Assembly (NCBI GenBank): GCA_963708805.1
Contig: CAVPUA010000003.1
Coordinates: 2,046,001 to 2,110,000 of the forward strand
DNA: 64,000 nucleotides
Reading direction: 5' to 3'
From: CAVPUA01 sp963708805
GTDB lineage: Bacteria; Actinomycetota; Actinomycetes; Mycobacteriales; Jatrophihabitantaceae
Below are positions 30,743 through 40,760 of the stretch, one piece after another. Position 1 is the first letter of the stretch. Every line of letters starts with the position of its first letter. The notes under the pieces were generated by a model, which made no database searches, had not been told where the DNA came from, and saw only the letters and a program-made list of their open reading frames with translations. A program made the translations under genes and the position numbers.

Positions 30743-32261
30743 GTCCGGGCACGCTGTACGGCGTCGGCCTCGGCCCGGGCGATCCCGAACTGGTCACGGT
30801 CAAGGCGGCCCGCCTGATCACCGCCGCCGACGTGATCGCCTATCACTCCGCGCGGCACGGCCGCTCGATCGCCCGCTCGATCGCCGAGCCGTACCTGCGC
30901 GACGGGCAGATCGAGGAGCAGCTCGTCTACCCGGTGACCACCGAGACCACCGATCACCCGGGCGGCTACGAGGGCGCGATGGCCGACTTCTACGAGGAGG
31001 CGGCCGCACCGGCTGACCGCGCACCTCGACGCCGGTCGCGACGTCGTGCTGCTCGCCGAGGGCGATCCGCTGTTCTTCAGCAGCTACATGCACATGCACA
31101 AGCGGATCTCGGCCCGGTTCGCCACCGAGATCGTCCCCGGCGTCACGTCGGTCAGCGCCGCCGCGGCGGCCCTCGGCGATGCCGCTGGTCGAAGGCGACG
31201 ACGTGCTGACGGTCCTGCCCGGCACCCTGCGCGCCGGACGTGCTGGCCGAACGCCTGCGGCACACCGACGCCGCCGCGATCATGAAGGTGAGCCGGCACT
31301 TCGCCGGCATCCAGGACGCGCTCGAAGCAGGCCGGCCGGCTCGACGACGCGCACTACGTCGAGCGGGCGTCGCGCGCCGGCGCAGCGCACCGCGCCGGTC
31401 GCGGACGTCGACCCGGACGCGGTGCCCTACATGGCGATCGTGATCGTCCCGGGCGTCGAGGCGGCCCAGGCACCCGGCGCGCCGGCCCGAGACGGCACGA
31501 ATCGAGCGTCGGGCGGGTCGACGTCGTCGGGCTCGGGCCCGGCCGGTCGCGACTGGCTGACCCCGCAGGCGCAGGCGGCGCTTGGCCGCGGCCGACCACC
31601 TGGTCGGCTACGGACCGTACCTCGATCGGGTGCCGCCCAACCCGCGCCAGCAGCGACACGCCAGCGACAACCGGGTCGAGTCCGAGCGGGCCGAGTTCGC
31701 GCTCGACCTGGCGTTGCGCGGGCGCTCGCGTCGCGGTGGTGTCGTCCGGTGATCCCGGGGTGTTCGCGATGGCCAGCGCGGTGATCGAGGTCGCCGCCGA
31801 GGATCGCTACGCCGGCGTCGAGGTCGCGGTGGTGCCGGGCCTGACCGCGGCCCAGGCGGTCGCGAGCGCAGGTCGGTGCTCCGCTCGGTCACGACTTCGC
31901 GATGATCTCGCTGTCCGACCGGCTCAAGCCGTGGGACGTCGTCGCCCGGCGCCTCGACGCGATGGCGAGCGCCGACCTGGTGATCGCGATCTACAACCCG
32001 GCGTCCAAGTCACGCCGCACCCAGGTCGCCGAGGCCCGCGACCTACTGCTCACCCACCGGGCGCCGCAGACGCCGGTGGTGATCGGGCGGGCCGTCGGCA
32101 GCGACGACCAGCAGATCACGGTCACCACCTTGGGCGAACTCGACACCGAGGCGATCGACATGCGCTGTCTGCTGATCATCGGCTCATCCCAGACGCGGAC
32201 GATCACGCGCGCGGACGGATCCCAGCGGGTGTTCACCCCGCGCCGCTACCCGTCGAGCTGA
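30739..32261 (+). CDS. cobIJ: Fused precorrin-2 C20- and precorrin-3B C17-methyltransferase CobIJ (many frameshifts)
   Basis: One unit of about 505 codons. The N-terminal half is CobI: TLYGVGLGPGDPELVTVKAA, LLAEGDPLFFSSYMHMHKRI, EIVPGVTSVSAAAA and AAAIMKVSRHFAGIQDALE. The C-terminal half is CobJ: VDVVGLGPAGRDWLTPQAQA, VSSGDPGVFAMASAVIEVAA, PLGHDFAMISLSDRLKPWDV and VIAIYNPASKSRRTQVAEAR. Both are tetrapyrrole methyltransferases using SAM. The same CobI-CobJ fusion is known from mycobacteria, so the joined order is expected. About nine frameshifts lie between 31005 and 31870. The 3' end overlaps convergent cobK by 16 bases. Confidence 0.9.
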
Positions 32262-32987
32262 TCGAGCCACCCCAGCACGGACTCGACCGTCGGCCGGGTC
32301 GTCACGTCGGCTGGTAGGGCCGGACGATCGACCACGACGACGGGCAGGCGGAGCTCTCGGGCGGCGGTCAGCTTGGCCGCGGTCATCTCGCCGCCGCTGT
32401 CCTTGGTGACGAGCAGCGACACGTCGTGCTCGGTCATCAGGGTCCGTTCGGCATCGACGCGGTACGGGCCGCGGGCGAGCAGCAACGTCATCCGAGGCGG
32501 CCGCGGGCCCACCGGCGGGTCGACGGCGCGCACGAGGTAGTGGTGCTCGGCGTCGTCGGCGAACGCGGCCAGGTCGCGACGCCCGGTGGTGAGGAAGATC
32601 GTTCCCGGGCCGGTCAGCCGCGGCGCGCGCCGCCGCCGCCGCGGTGTCGGCGACGCGGCTCCAGCGATCGCCCGTCCTGGTCGCTCCAGCCGGGGCGGCG
32701 CAGCACGACCAGCGGGATCCGGTCGAGCCGGCCGCGCCGACGGCGTTGCGGGTGATCGTCGCGCGAACGGGTGCGTGGCGTCGACGACCGCGGTGATCGA
32801 CTCGGCGATCACGAACTCGGCCAGCCCGGCCGCCCCGCCGAACCCGCCGATCCGGACGGCTCCCGACCGGCAGCGCCGGGTCGCTGACCCGCCCGGCCAG
32901 CGAGGAGACGACGTCGGTCCCGCGTCGGGTGAGCTCGCCGGCCAGCGCCCGGGCTTCGCCGGTACCGCCGAGAAGGAGCACGCGCAC
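32246..32987 (-). CDS. cobK: Precorrin-6A reductase CobK (frameshifted)
   Basis: About 245 residues. CobK reduces the C18-C19 bond of precorrin-6A with NADPH. It begins MRVLLLGGTGEARALAGELT (GTG start at 32987), the nucleotide loop of the family. It has VIAESITAVVDATHPFA, FLTTGRRDLAAFADDAEHHY, DVSLLVTKDSGGEMTAAKLT and ELRLPVVVVDRP, all typical of CobK. Frameshifts lie near 32627, 32750 and 32865. It is convergent with cobIJ (16-base overlap) and divergent from cobF, 65 bases away. Confidence 0.92.
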
Positions 32988-33052
32988 GTCGACGACACTA
33001 GGCGGCGGCCGGTTGCGGTCCTCGCTTCGGAGCTCGGGAAGGTGCAAGGCGG

Positions 33053-33845
33053 ATGCGCGAGATCCTGGTGATCGGGATCGGCGCGGGCAATCCCGATCAC
33101 ATCACCGTCCAGGCCGTCGAGGCGCTCAACCGGGCTGAGGTGTTCTTCGTCGTCGACAAGGGCGACGAGAAGCGCGGGCTGCTCGACCTGCGCGACGAGA
33201 TCTGCCGTCGCCACATCCGCGACCAGTCGGGCTATCGGGTCGTGCCGATCGCCGACCCGCCCCGCGACCGGGGGGCCGCCGACTACGAGGGCGCGGTCGA
33301 GGACTGGCACGAGAAGCGCTCGATGCTGTTCGAGAACGCGATCGCGGACAACCTCGGCGAGGACGGCGTCGGCGCGTTCCTGGTGTGGGGCGACCCGGCG
33401 CTGTACGACAGCACGCTGCGGGTGATCGAGCGCATCCTCGGTCGCGGCACGATCCAGTTCGACTATCAGGTGATCCCGGGCATCATGAGCGTCCAGGCGC
33501 TGACCGCCGAGCACCGGTTGCCGCTCAACCGCATCGGCGAGCCGATCCACATCACGACCGGGCGGCGCATCGCCGAGGCCGGCTCGCTGCCGGGCGGTCT
33601 GGACAGCGCGATCGTCATGCTCGACGCGGGTTTCGCCGGCGCCACGATCACCGACCCCGACGTGTACGTCTACTGGGGCGCCTACCTGGGCACGCCCGAC
33701 GAGGTGCTGATGTCGGGACGGCTGGTCGACGTCGCCGGCGAGATCGCCCGGACGCAAGAAGGAGCTCCGCGCGGAGCACGGCTGGATCATGGACACCTAC
33801 CTGCTGCGCCGCGAAGGTCAGTCCCGGGAGCGCGACGCCGAGTAG
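33053..33845 (+). CDS. cobF: Precorrin-6A synthase, deacetylating (CobF)
   Basis: About 264 residues. CobF methylates C1 and releases acetate, a step found only in the aerobic pathway. It opens MREILVIGIGAGNPDHITVQ and has EVFFVVDKGDEKRGLLDLR, ADYEGAVEDWHEKRSMLFEN, VWGDPALYDSTLRVIERIL, IPGIMSVQALTAEHRLPLN and YWGAYLGTPDEVLMSGRLVD. The N-terminal 235 residues are intact. One extra base near 33757 separates the last 27 residues (KKELRAEHGWIMDTYLLRRE). AAGGCGG precedes the ATG. Its end overlaps convergent cobM by 28 bases. Confidence 0.95.
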
Positions 33846-34560
33846 AGGTGGCTCTCGCCGAAGTCGTGGGCGGCCAGGACGCGGCCGACGATGATCACCG
33901 CGGTTCGCCGGACGCCGGCCGCGCGAACCTGCTCGGCGATGCCGGCGAGATCGGACCGGAGGATCACTTCGTTCTCGCGCGAGGCGTAGGCGACGACGGC
34001 GACCGGGCAGTCGCCGCCGTAGTGCGGCAGCAGCTGGTCGACGACCGTCGTCGATGCGCTGGACGGCCAGATGCAGCACCAGCGTCGCGCCCGACGCGCC
34101 GAGGGTGGCCAGATCCTCGCCGGCCGGCATCGGGGTCGCGTCGTGCGCGATGCGGGTCAGGATGACGCTCTGCCCGACCCCGGGCACGGTGAGCTCGACG
34201 CCGAGCGCCGCCGCGGCCGCCGCGAAGGCCGGCACCCGGGCGTGATGTCGTAGTCGACCCCGGCCCGTCGAGCCGGCGCACCTGCTCGGCGATCGCGCTG
34301 AACACCGACGGGTCGCCCGAGCACAGCCGAACCACGTCCAGCCCGGCCCGGTCGGCGGCGACCAACTCGCCGACGATCTCGTCCAAGGTGAGGTCGGCGG
34401 TGTCGATCAGGCGCGCGTCCGGCGGGCAATGGGCCAGCACCTCGACCGGCACCAGGCTGCCGGCGTAGAGGCACACCGAGCACTGCTCGAGCAGCCGCAC
34501 CGCCCGCAGCGTCAGCAGGTCGGGCGCACCCGGGCCGGCGCCGACGAAGTGGATCGTCAC
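33818..34560 (-). CDS. cobM: Precorrin-4 C11-methyltransferase CobM (frameshifted)
   Basis: About 246 residues from a GTG that overlaps the cobL stop (GTGA). CobM methylates C11 of precorrin-4. It starts VTIHFVGAGPGAPDLLTLRA and has CLYAGSLVPVEVLAHCP, LDVVRLCSGDPSVFSAIAEQ, then VPAFAAAAAALGVELTVPGV and GQSVILTRIAHDATPMPAGE. It closes LAGIAEQVRAAGVRRTAVII. Frameshifts lie near 34046 and 34243. It is cotranscribed behind cobL. Confidence 0.92.
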
Positions 34561-35783
34561 GAGGCGTCCTTTCGATAGCTCCATTGGGTCACTGGCATGG
34601 CCGGCCGCCAGCCGGTGAAGCCACCGACCGGCTCGGCCCGCTGGATCGACAACCGGGTCAGCGTGCCACCGCGGCGAGCCTGCCAACCGGCCAGGACCGT
34701 CTCGGTCTCGACGGTCACTCCGTTGGCGACCAGGCGGCCACCGCGGGCGAGGGCGTCGAGGCAGGCCTCGATCACGCCCGGCCGGCTCACCCCACCACCG
34801 ACGAACACCGCGTCCGGGGCCGGCAGACCCGCCAGCGCATCCGGCGCGTGGCCGGCAATCACCCGCAGGCTCGGCACGCCCAGCGCGGCGGCGTTGCGCA
34901 CGATGCGTTCCCGCCGATCCTCGCGCGGCTCGATCGCGATCGCCCGCGACGCCGGATGAGTCCGCATCCACTCGATGCCGACCGAGCCCGAGCCGGCGCC
35001 GACATCCCACAGCAGCTGTCCGGGGACGGGAGCGAGCGCGGCCAGCGTCAGCGCGCGGATCTCGCGCTTGGTGATCTGGCCGTCGTGCTCGAACGCGTCG
35101 TCGGGCAGTCCCGGCGTGCGCGGCAGCAGCGGGGTCGAAGTGTCGGCGACGAACTCGACGGCGACGATCGCGAGTGCGTCGTGGGGCCCGCCGCCCGTGG
35201 TGATGCGCTCCTGGGCGCTGCCGAGCCGTTCGAGCACGGTGAACCGGCTGGCCCCGAAGCCGAGTTTGCCGACCGCGGCCCGGATCGAGTCGGCCGCGTC
35301 CTCGGCCGCAACCAGCACCAGCGCACGGCGACCGGGTTGCATCAGCGGGTACAGGGTCTCCAGCGCGCGCCCGACGAGGCTGACCACCTCGAGGTCCTCC
35401 AGGGCCCAGCCCAGCCGGGCCGCTGCCAGCGACACCGACGACGGGTGGGTGTGGATCTCGACGGCGGCTGGACCGTACGTTCGCACCACCGTGCTGCCGA
35501 TGCCGTAGAACATCGGGTCTCCGCTGGCGAGCAGCACGATCCGGCGCCCGTCGTGCTCGGCGATGAGAGATGTCAGCCGCGGCAGCAGCGGGGTCGGGTA
35601 GAGCACTCGCGTGCCGTGCACGGATTGGTCGAGATAGTCGAGTTGACGCGCGGAGCCGATGACGACGTCCGCGGCCCGCACCGCGGCGACGGCGGGGCCG
35701 CTGAGCCCGTCCCAGCCGTCCGCGCCGACGCCGACGACGACCAGCGGCCGGCGGAGTGGATCAGCGGGCGGGTCAGTCGGCAC
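34557..35783 (-). CDS. cobL: Precorrin-6Y C5,15-methyltransferase, decarboxylating (CobL, CbiE-CbiT fusion)
   Basis: 408 residues, intact. The N-terminal CbiE-like domain (residues 12-210: VVVGVGADGWDGLSGPAVAA, VLLASGDPMFYGIGSTVV) methylates C5. The C-terminal CbiT-like Rossmann domain (220-400: LLWDVGAGSGSVGIEWMRTH) methylates C15 and removes the C12 acetate carboxyl. Order and length match Pseudomonas CobL. The start at 35783 is 34 bases from the -35 box of the divergent riboswitch promoter. Its stop overlaps the start of cobM. Confidence 0.95.
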   Translation of the reverse strand: MPTDPPADPLRRPLVVVGVGADGWDGLSGPAVAAVRAADVVIGSARQLDYLDQSVHGTRVLYPTPLLPRLTSLIAEHDGRRIVLLASGDPMFYGIGSTVVRTYGPAAVEIHTHPSSVSLAAARLGWALEDLEVVSLVGRALETLYPLMQPGRRALVLVAAEDAADSIRAAVGKLGFGASRFTVLERLGSAQERITTGGGPHDALAIVAVEFVADTSTPLLPRTPGLPDDAFEHDGQITKREIRALTLAALAPVPGQLLWDVGAGSGSVGIEWMRTHPASRAIAIEPREDRRERIVRNAAALGVPSLRVIAGHAPDALAGLPAPDAVFVGGGVSRPGVIEACLDALARGGRLVANGVTVETETVLAGWQARRGGTLTRLSIQRAEPVGGFTGWRPAMPVTQWSYRKDAS

Positions 35784-35816
35784 GCAGTGCAGTGTGCCTC
35801 ACCGGCGGCCCCGAGA

Positions 35817-35845
35817 TTGACCCTCCGAGACCCGTGCCATAGCGT
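35817..35845 (+). promoter_or_regulatory. Promoter reading into the orphan cobalamin riboswitch
   Basis: TTGACC (35817-35822) and TAGCGT (35840-35845) with exactly 17 bases between, on the + strand just before the riboswitch. The same ATAGCGT hexamer context occurs at 46142-46148 in front of the cbtB riboswitch. This supports transcription on the + strand, away from cobL. Confidence 0.6.
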
Positions 35846-35985
35846 GGCCCGAGCGTGATGGATGCAGGAACCCGGCGAAATTCCGGGACGGTTGCGCCAC
35901 TGTGGACCGGCGAGGGTGCCGGAAGTCAGACACTGCGCCGGCACGCCGCCCATCGACAGGGGACGCACTATCCCCGAAGGAGGCC
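35846..35985 (+). promoter_or_regulatory. Cobalamin riboswitch (+ strand), no start codon right after its ribosome site
   Basis: Core elements are in order: GGAACCCGGCGAAATTCCGG, GTTGCGCCACTGTGGACC, and the B12-box region GGAAGTCAGACACTGCG. The expression platform is a GGGGA (35959-35963) / TCCCC (35971-35975) hairpin followed by GAAGGAGG. It matches the one before cbtB (GGGA...TCCC, then AGAGGAGG). Unlike cbtB, no ATG or GTG follows within a usable distance. The next + strand gene is chlID at 36775, with the fhuF-like gene lying antisense between. Its last codons overlap this hairpin and the Shine-Dalgarno stretch. Confidence 0.85.
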
Positions 35986-36736
35986 CTGGTTCCCATCCGC
36001 CACCAGAACGCAGTCAGCGCAGGTACCGCCGCCGGGTATCCGGTAGAACAAGCAGCAATTGTCGCGGAAGAACGCCGGGCCGGGGTGATAGGCGCCCGTT
36101 CCGGCCAAAGGCCCGCGCGCCATCAGTTGGGCGATCACCGCGGTCGGCTCGATGACCGGAGCGCGAGCGGTGCCGCGCAGCATCGTGGCCGCGCCGTTGA
36201 GGGCCGACGCGGCGTTGCCCAGCAGTACCTGATGCGACAGCCGGAAGGTCGTGCCGAACACCTCGGCCAGCGGAACGACGATGCGCGCAAGGACGCCGGC
36301 CTCGATGTGGTGCGCTGCCTCGACGGCCGTGGCCACCGTCGTGATCTCGACGGACAGCCAGGCGAACGGGATCGGGCCGCCGTCGACCGGCTGCCACCAC
36401 AGTTCATCGGGGATCGAGGGCCGCGCCGTCCAGCGCCAGACCGGCCAGCACCGGCGCTACCAGCCGCGAGGCGACAGCGAGAAAGTGCATCGACGCGCAC
36501 GCCCGCTCGTCGACGTCGGCCGTCGCCACACGGGTCCGTTCGGCCAGCAACCGGCGGATCGCCGCGACGCGAGCAATGAGCTGCGGCGGATCGACGAGGT
36601 CGGTCAGCGGCCGCCAGCCCGGGTCGTCCGTGTCGCGCTTCACCTCGAAGTACGGTCCGACCGCGCAGATCCGGCGTACCAGATCGTCCGCGGCCACCGG
36701 GTCCATGTCCGCAAGATTGCCACGACGCCCGCTCAC
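35968..36736 (-). CDS. FhuF-like [2Fe-2S] iron reductase family protein (one frameshift)
   Basis: About 255 residues. The C-terminus RDNCCLFYRIPGGGTCADCV carries the CC-x10-C-x2-C set that binds the unusual [2Fe-2S] cluster of FhuF/ferric-siderophore reductases, and ELWWQPVDGGPIPFAWLSVE is typical mid-domain sequence. The N-terminal third (DLVRRICAVGPYFEVKRDTD) is the usual helical region. One extra base in a CCCC run near 36405 splits it. It is embedded in the B12 locus, divergent from chlID by 38 bases. Its 3' end overlaps the riboswitch on the other strand. It may reduce ferric siderophores or, by context only, a corrinoid or cobalt species. Confidence 0.8.
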
Positions 36737-36774
36737 GCCGGCGCGTCCGGTCGGCCAACCGGAGCGGGCTCCTA

Positions 36775-38749
36775 GTGGCCGAGTTCCCGTTCAGCGCCGT
36801 CGTCGAGATGGACGACATGCGCCTGGCCCTGTTGCTCAACGCCGTCTCGCCGGCGATCGGCGGCGTTCTCGTGCGCGGCGAGAAGGGAACCGCGAAGTCG
36901 ACGGCCGTCCGGGCGCTGGCGGCGGTCCTGCCGCCCGTCGACGTCGTCGACCGGCTGCCGGTTCTCCTGCGACCCGGCCGCGCCCGACCCGTTGTGCCCG
37001 GACGGCCCGCACGCCGCCGACGCGCCGGCGGCGACGCGTGCCGGCCAGGCTGGTCGAGCTGCCCGTCGGGCTCGACCGAGGACCGGCTGACCGGATCGCT
37101 CGACGTCGAACGGGCGCTGACCGAAGGCGTCACGACGTTCCAGCCCGGCCTGCTCGCGAGCGCCCACCGGGGCGTGCTGTACGTCGACGAGGTGAACCTG
37201 CTGCACGACCACCTCGTCGACCTGCTGCTCGACGCCGCCGCGCTGGGCACGAACTACGTCGAGCGCGACGGGGTGTCGGTGCGCCACGCGGCGCGCTTCC
37301 TGCTGGTCGGAACGATGAACCCCGAAGAGGGCGAGCTGCGTCCGCAGCTGCTCGACCGGTTCGGGCTGACCGTCGAGGTCGTCGCGCCGCGCGAGCCGAA
37401 GTTGCGGGCCGAGGTGGTGCGCCGGCGGATGGCGTTCGACGCAGATCCGCCGGCCTTCGCCGGCGCGCTTCGCCGGCGAGGAGCGCGAGCTGGCCGAATC
37501 GATCGTCGCGGCCCGCGAGCTGCTGCCCTCGGTGGTGCTGACCGACGAGGCGCTCGAGCAGATCGCCGCGGTCTGCGCGGCCTTCGACGTCGACGGCCTG
37601 CGGGCCGACATCGTCACCGCCCGCGCCGCCGTCGCGCACGCCGCCTGGCACGGCCGCGACACCGTCACGGTCGACGATGTCCGCGCCGCGGCTCGCCTCG
37701 CGCTGCCGCACCGACGTCGCCGCAACCCGTTCGACGCGCCCGGACTGGACGACCGGCAACTCGACGACGCGCTCGCCGACGCGAGCGACGAGGGTCAGCC
37801 GGACGACGAACCCGACCCGGACGACTCCGGACCCGGCGGCACGAACGGCGCGGACGGTCCGGCCGACGAGGCGCCGCCCCCGCCGTCCGACCAGGACAGC
37901 CCGGCCGGTCAGCAGCCGGGTTCGGGGCGGACGAGCGTCGCGGCCCCGTCGCCGACCTTCCGCGCACGCCACCTCGAAGTGCCGGGTATCGGCGCCGGTG
38001 CGGCCGGGCGGCGCTCGCGCGCCGAGACCGACTCGGGCCGCACGGTGGGGTCCCGGCCGCCGCACGGCCGAATCCGGCACCTGCACCTGATCGCGACGCT
38101 CGCCGCCGCCGCGCCCCACCAACGCCGGCGCGGCTCGCTCGGGCGCGGGCCTGATCCTGCAGCGCGACGACCTGCGCGAGTCCCGACGCGAGGGCCGCGA
38201 ATCGAACCTGGTGCTGTTCGTGGTCGATGCGAGCGGGTCGATGGCGGCCCGAGCCCGCATGGCCGCGGTCAAGGGCGCGGTGCTGTCGCTGCTGCTCGAC
38301 GCCTATCAGCGCCGCGACAAGGTCGGCCTGATCGCGTTCCGCGGCGCCGGCGCCGAACTGCTGCTGCCGCCGACGTCGTCGGTCGACGCGGCCGCCGCCC
38401 GGCTGACGGCACTGCCGACCGGCGGTCGGACGCCGCTCGAAGCCGGCCTGCTCGAAGCCCACGCCACCCTGCGCCGCGAGCGGCTGCGCGATCCCGCAGC
38501 GCCGGCCGCTGCTCGTGGTCGTCACCGACGGTCGGCTACACGTCGGGCAGCGACCCGGCCCGGGCGGCGGCGTTGCTGCGCAAGGACGGCGTGGCCGCGA
38601 TCGTCGTCGACTGCGAGTCCGGGCCGGTGCGCCTCGGTCTGGCGGCCGAGCTGGCCGGCCGAGCTGGGCGGCGTCTGCCTGCCGCTGGGCGAGCTGGCCG
38701 CGGGGCGACGCTGGCCGACTCGGTGCGCGCCTACCGGCAGGTCGCCTGA
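36775..38749 (+). CDS. Mg-chelatase-like ChlI-ChlD fusion, probable ATPase partner of CobN (frameshifted)
   Basis: About 650 codons. The N-terminal AAA+ domain is ChlI-like: LNAVSPAIGGVLVRGEKGTA KSTAVRALAAVLP (Walker A), VLYVDEVNLLHDHLVDLLLD (Walker B), GTMNPEEGELRPQLLDRFGL. A Pro/Asp-rich linker follows (DEPDPDDSGPGG, about 37790-37950). The C-terminal vWA domain has the MIDAS motif LFVVDASGSMAARARM and YQRRDKVGLIAFRGAGAELL. Such fusions sit beside cobN in actinobacteria lacking CobS/CobT, and are thought to power cobalt insertion. Frameshifts near 36965-37050, 37470, 38120 and 38500-38670. GTG start; first gene of the long + strand cob run. Confidence 0.85.
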
Positions 38750-38770
38750 TGATCTCGACGAGGTGGCGTA

Positions 38771-39384
38771 GTGCCGCAGGGCGTACCCGAGACCGTTCCC
38801 GACGACGGCCTGACCACCCGGCAGCGGCGCAACCGGCCGCTGCTGATCGTCCACACCGGCGAGATGAAGGGGAAGTCGACCGCCGCGTTCGGGCTGGCCC
38901 TGCGCGCCTGGAACCAGGGCTGGGACGTCGGTGTCTACCAGTTCGTCAAGAGCGCCAAGTGGAGGGTCGGCGAGGAGGCCGCCTTCCGCGCGCTCGGCCG
39001 GCTGCACGACCAGACCGGCGAGGGCGGCGCGGTCGCCTGGCACAAGATGGGCGAGGGCTGGTCGTGGATCCAGCGCGGCCCGGACGACGACCACGCCGCG
39101 AACGCGCGCGAGGGCTGGGAGCAGATCAAGCGGGATCTGCGCCGCCGAGCGCTTCGGCTGCTACGTGCTGGACGAGTTCACCTACCCGATCAAGTGGGGC
39201 TGGATCGACGTCGCCGACGTCGTCGACGCGCTGGTCGACCGGCCCGGGCCACCAGCACGTGATCATCACCGGCCGCGACGCCGACCCCGCGCTGATCGAG
39301 GCGGCCGACCTGGTCGTCGAGATGACCAAGATCAAGCACCCGATGGACGCCGGGCAGAAGGGCCAGCGGGGCATCGAATGGTGA
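38771..39384 (+). CDS. cobO: Corrinoid adenosyltransferase CobO (two frameshifts)
   Basis: About 204 residues. CobO transfers the adenosyl group of ATP to cob(I)yrinic acid a,c-diamide. The P-loop variant HTGEMKGKSTAAFGLALRAW is diagnostic for CobO/BtuR. VYQFVKSAKWRVGEEAAFRA, MGEGWSWI, VLDEFTYPIKWGWIDVADVV and HVIITGRDADPALIEAADLV complete the family pattern. Frameshifts lie near 39140 and 39245. The GTG at 38771 has GAGG upstream. The stop overlaps the GTG start of cobB. Confidence 0.94.
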
Positions 39385-40760
39385 ACGTCCCGCGGGTGGT
39401 GATCGCCGCGCCGTCCAGCGGCAGGGCAAGACGTCGATCGCCACCGGGCTGCTCGCCGCGTTCCGGGCGCGCGGACGGACCGTCTCGCCGCACAAGGTCG
39501 GACCCGGACTACATCGACCCCGGCTACCACGCGCTCGCGGCCGGACGCCCGGGCCGCAACCTCGACCCGTGGCTGGTCGGCGAGGAGCGGATCGCGCCGC
39601 TGTTCCTGCACGGCGCGACGACGCCGACCACCGCCGACATCGCGATCATCGAAGGCGTGATGGGCCTGTTCGACGGCGCGTCCGGCGCAGGGCGACTTCG
39701 CCTCGACGGCGCACGTCGCCCGGCTGCTCGACGCGCCGGTCGTCCTGGTCGTCGACGCGTCCGGGCGCCGCGCGGTCGGTCGCGGCGCTGGTGCACGGCT
39801 TCGCGACGCTTCGATCCGACGATCCGCATCGGCGGGGTGATCTTCAACCGGGTCGGCTCGCCGGGGCATGCGGCGATCCTGCGCGAGGCCGTCGAGCCGA
39901 TGGGCGTGCCGGTGCTGGGCGCGGTCATGCGCCAGGACGCGCTCGCCGTGCCGTCGCGGCACCTCGGCCTGATCCCGGCCGCCGAGCGGACGACCGAGGC
40001 GCGCGACGTCGTCGAGCGGCTGGCCGTCGCCGTCGCCGAGCAGGTCGACCTCGACGGCGTCGAGCGACTGGCGCGATCGGCGCCGCCACTGCAGCGAGGT
40101 CGTCCAGACGGCCGCGCCCGCCGCGTCGCCGACGTCGCCGGTCCGGATCGCCATCGCGGCCGGGCCGGCGTTCACCTTCGGCTACGCCGAACACGCCGAG
40201 CTGCTGCGCGGCGCCGGTGCCGAGCGTGGTGCGCTTCGATCCCACCACGACGAGACGCTGCCGACCGGACGTCGCCGCGCTGGTCATCGGCGGCGGTTTT
40301 CCCGAGGTGCACGCGGTCGATCTGTCGGCCAACGAACGGCTGCGGGCCGGCATCGCCGCGCTGGCCGCGATCGGGGGCGCCGATCGTCGCCGAGTGCGCC
40401 GGCCTGCTCTATCTCGCCCGCACGCTCGACGGCCGGCCGATGTGCGGGGTGCTCGACATCGAGGCCGAGATGGGGCCGCGGCTCACCCTCGGCTATCGCG
40501 ATGCGGTGGCGGTGGCCGATTCGCCGCTGGTCGCCTGCCGGAACGCGGGTGCACGGCCACGAGTTCCACCGCACGCTGACCACGCCCGGCCACGGCGAGC
40601 CGGCGGCCTGGCAGTGGCAGCGCAACGGCGTCGTCGACCGAAGGCTTCGTCCACGGTGGCGTCCACGCCTCGTACCTGCACCTGCACTGGGTCGGGCGTG
40701 CCGGGAGCCGCGCAACGCTTCGTCGACGCCGCCCGCGCCCATCGGCGGGTCGCGGCATGA
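39381..40760 (+). CDS. cobB: Hydrogenobyrinic/cobyrinic acid a,c-diamide synthase CobB (many frameshifts)
   Basis: About 455 residues. It amidates the a and c side chains with glutamine and ATP. N-terminal synthetase marks are VPRVVIAAPSSGxGKTSIAT (P-loop, one extra base inside), HKVGPDYIDPGYHALAAGRP, AIIEGVMGLFDGASG and VIFNRVGSPGHAAILREAVE. The glutaminase half has ALVIGGGFPEVHAVDLSANE, IVAECAGLLYLARTLDGRPM with the catalytic Cys, and GFVHGGVHASYLHLHWVG with the catalytic His. At least a dozen frameshifts are spread over 39420-40720. It overlaps cobO before and cobC after. Confidence 0.9.
   Translation: MNVPRVVIAAPSSGRARRRSPPGCSPRSGRADGPSRRTRSDPDYIDPGYHALAAGRPGRNLDPWLVGEERIAPLFLHGATTPTTADIAIIEGVMGLFDGASGAGRLRLDGARRPAARRAGRPGRRRVRAPRGRSRRWCTASRRFDPTIRIGGVIFNRVGSPGHAAILREAVEPMGVPVLGAVMRQDALAVPSRHLGLIPAAERTTEARDVVERLAVAVAEQVDLDGVERLARSAPPLQRGRPDGRARRVADVAGPDRHRGRAGVHLRLRRTRRAAARRRCRAWCASIPPRRDAADRTSPRWSSAAVFPRCTRSICRPTNGCGPASPRWPRSGAPIVAECAGLLYLARTLDGRPMCGVLDIEAEMGPRLTLGYRDAVAVADSPLVACRNAGARPRVPPHADHARPRRAGGLAVAAQRRRRPKASSTVASTPRTCTCTGSGVPGAAQRFVDAARAHRRVAA

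Noticed and set aside
35902..36579. A 225-codon + strand frame running out of the orphan riboswitch
   Set aside because: It lacks a start codon placed after the ribosome site, has no domain likeness and mirrors the fhuF-like gene. A degenerate former target cannot be excluded but is not supported.
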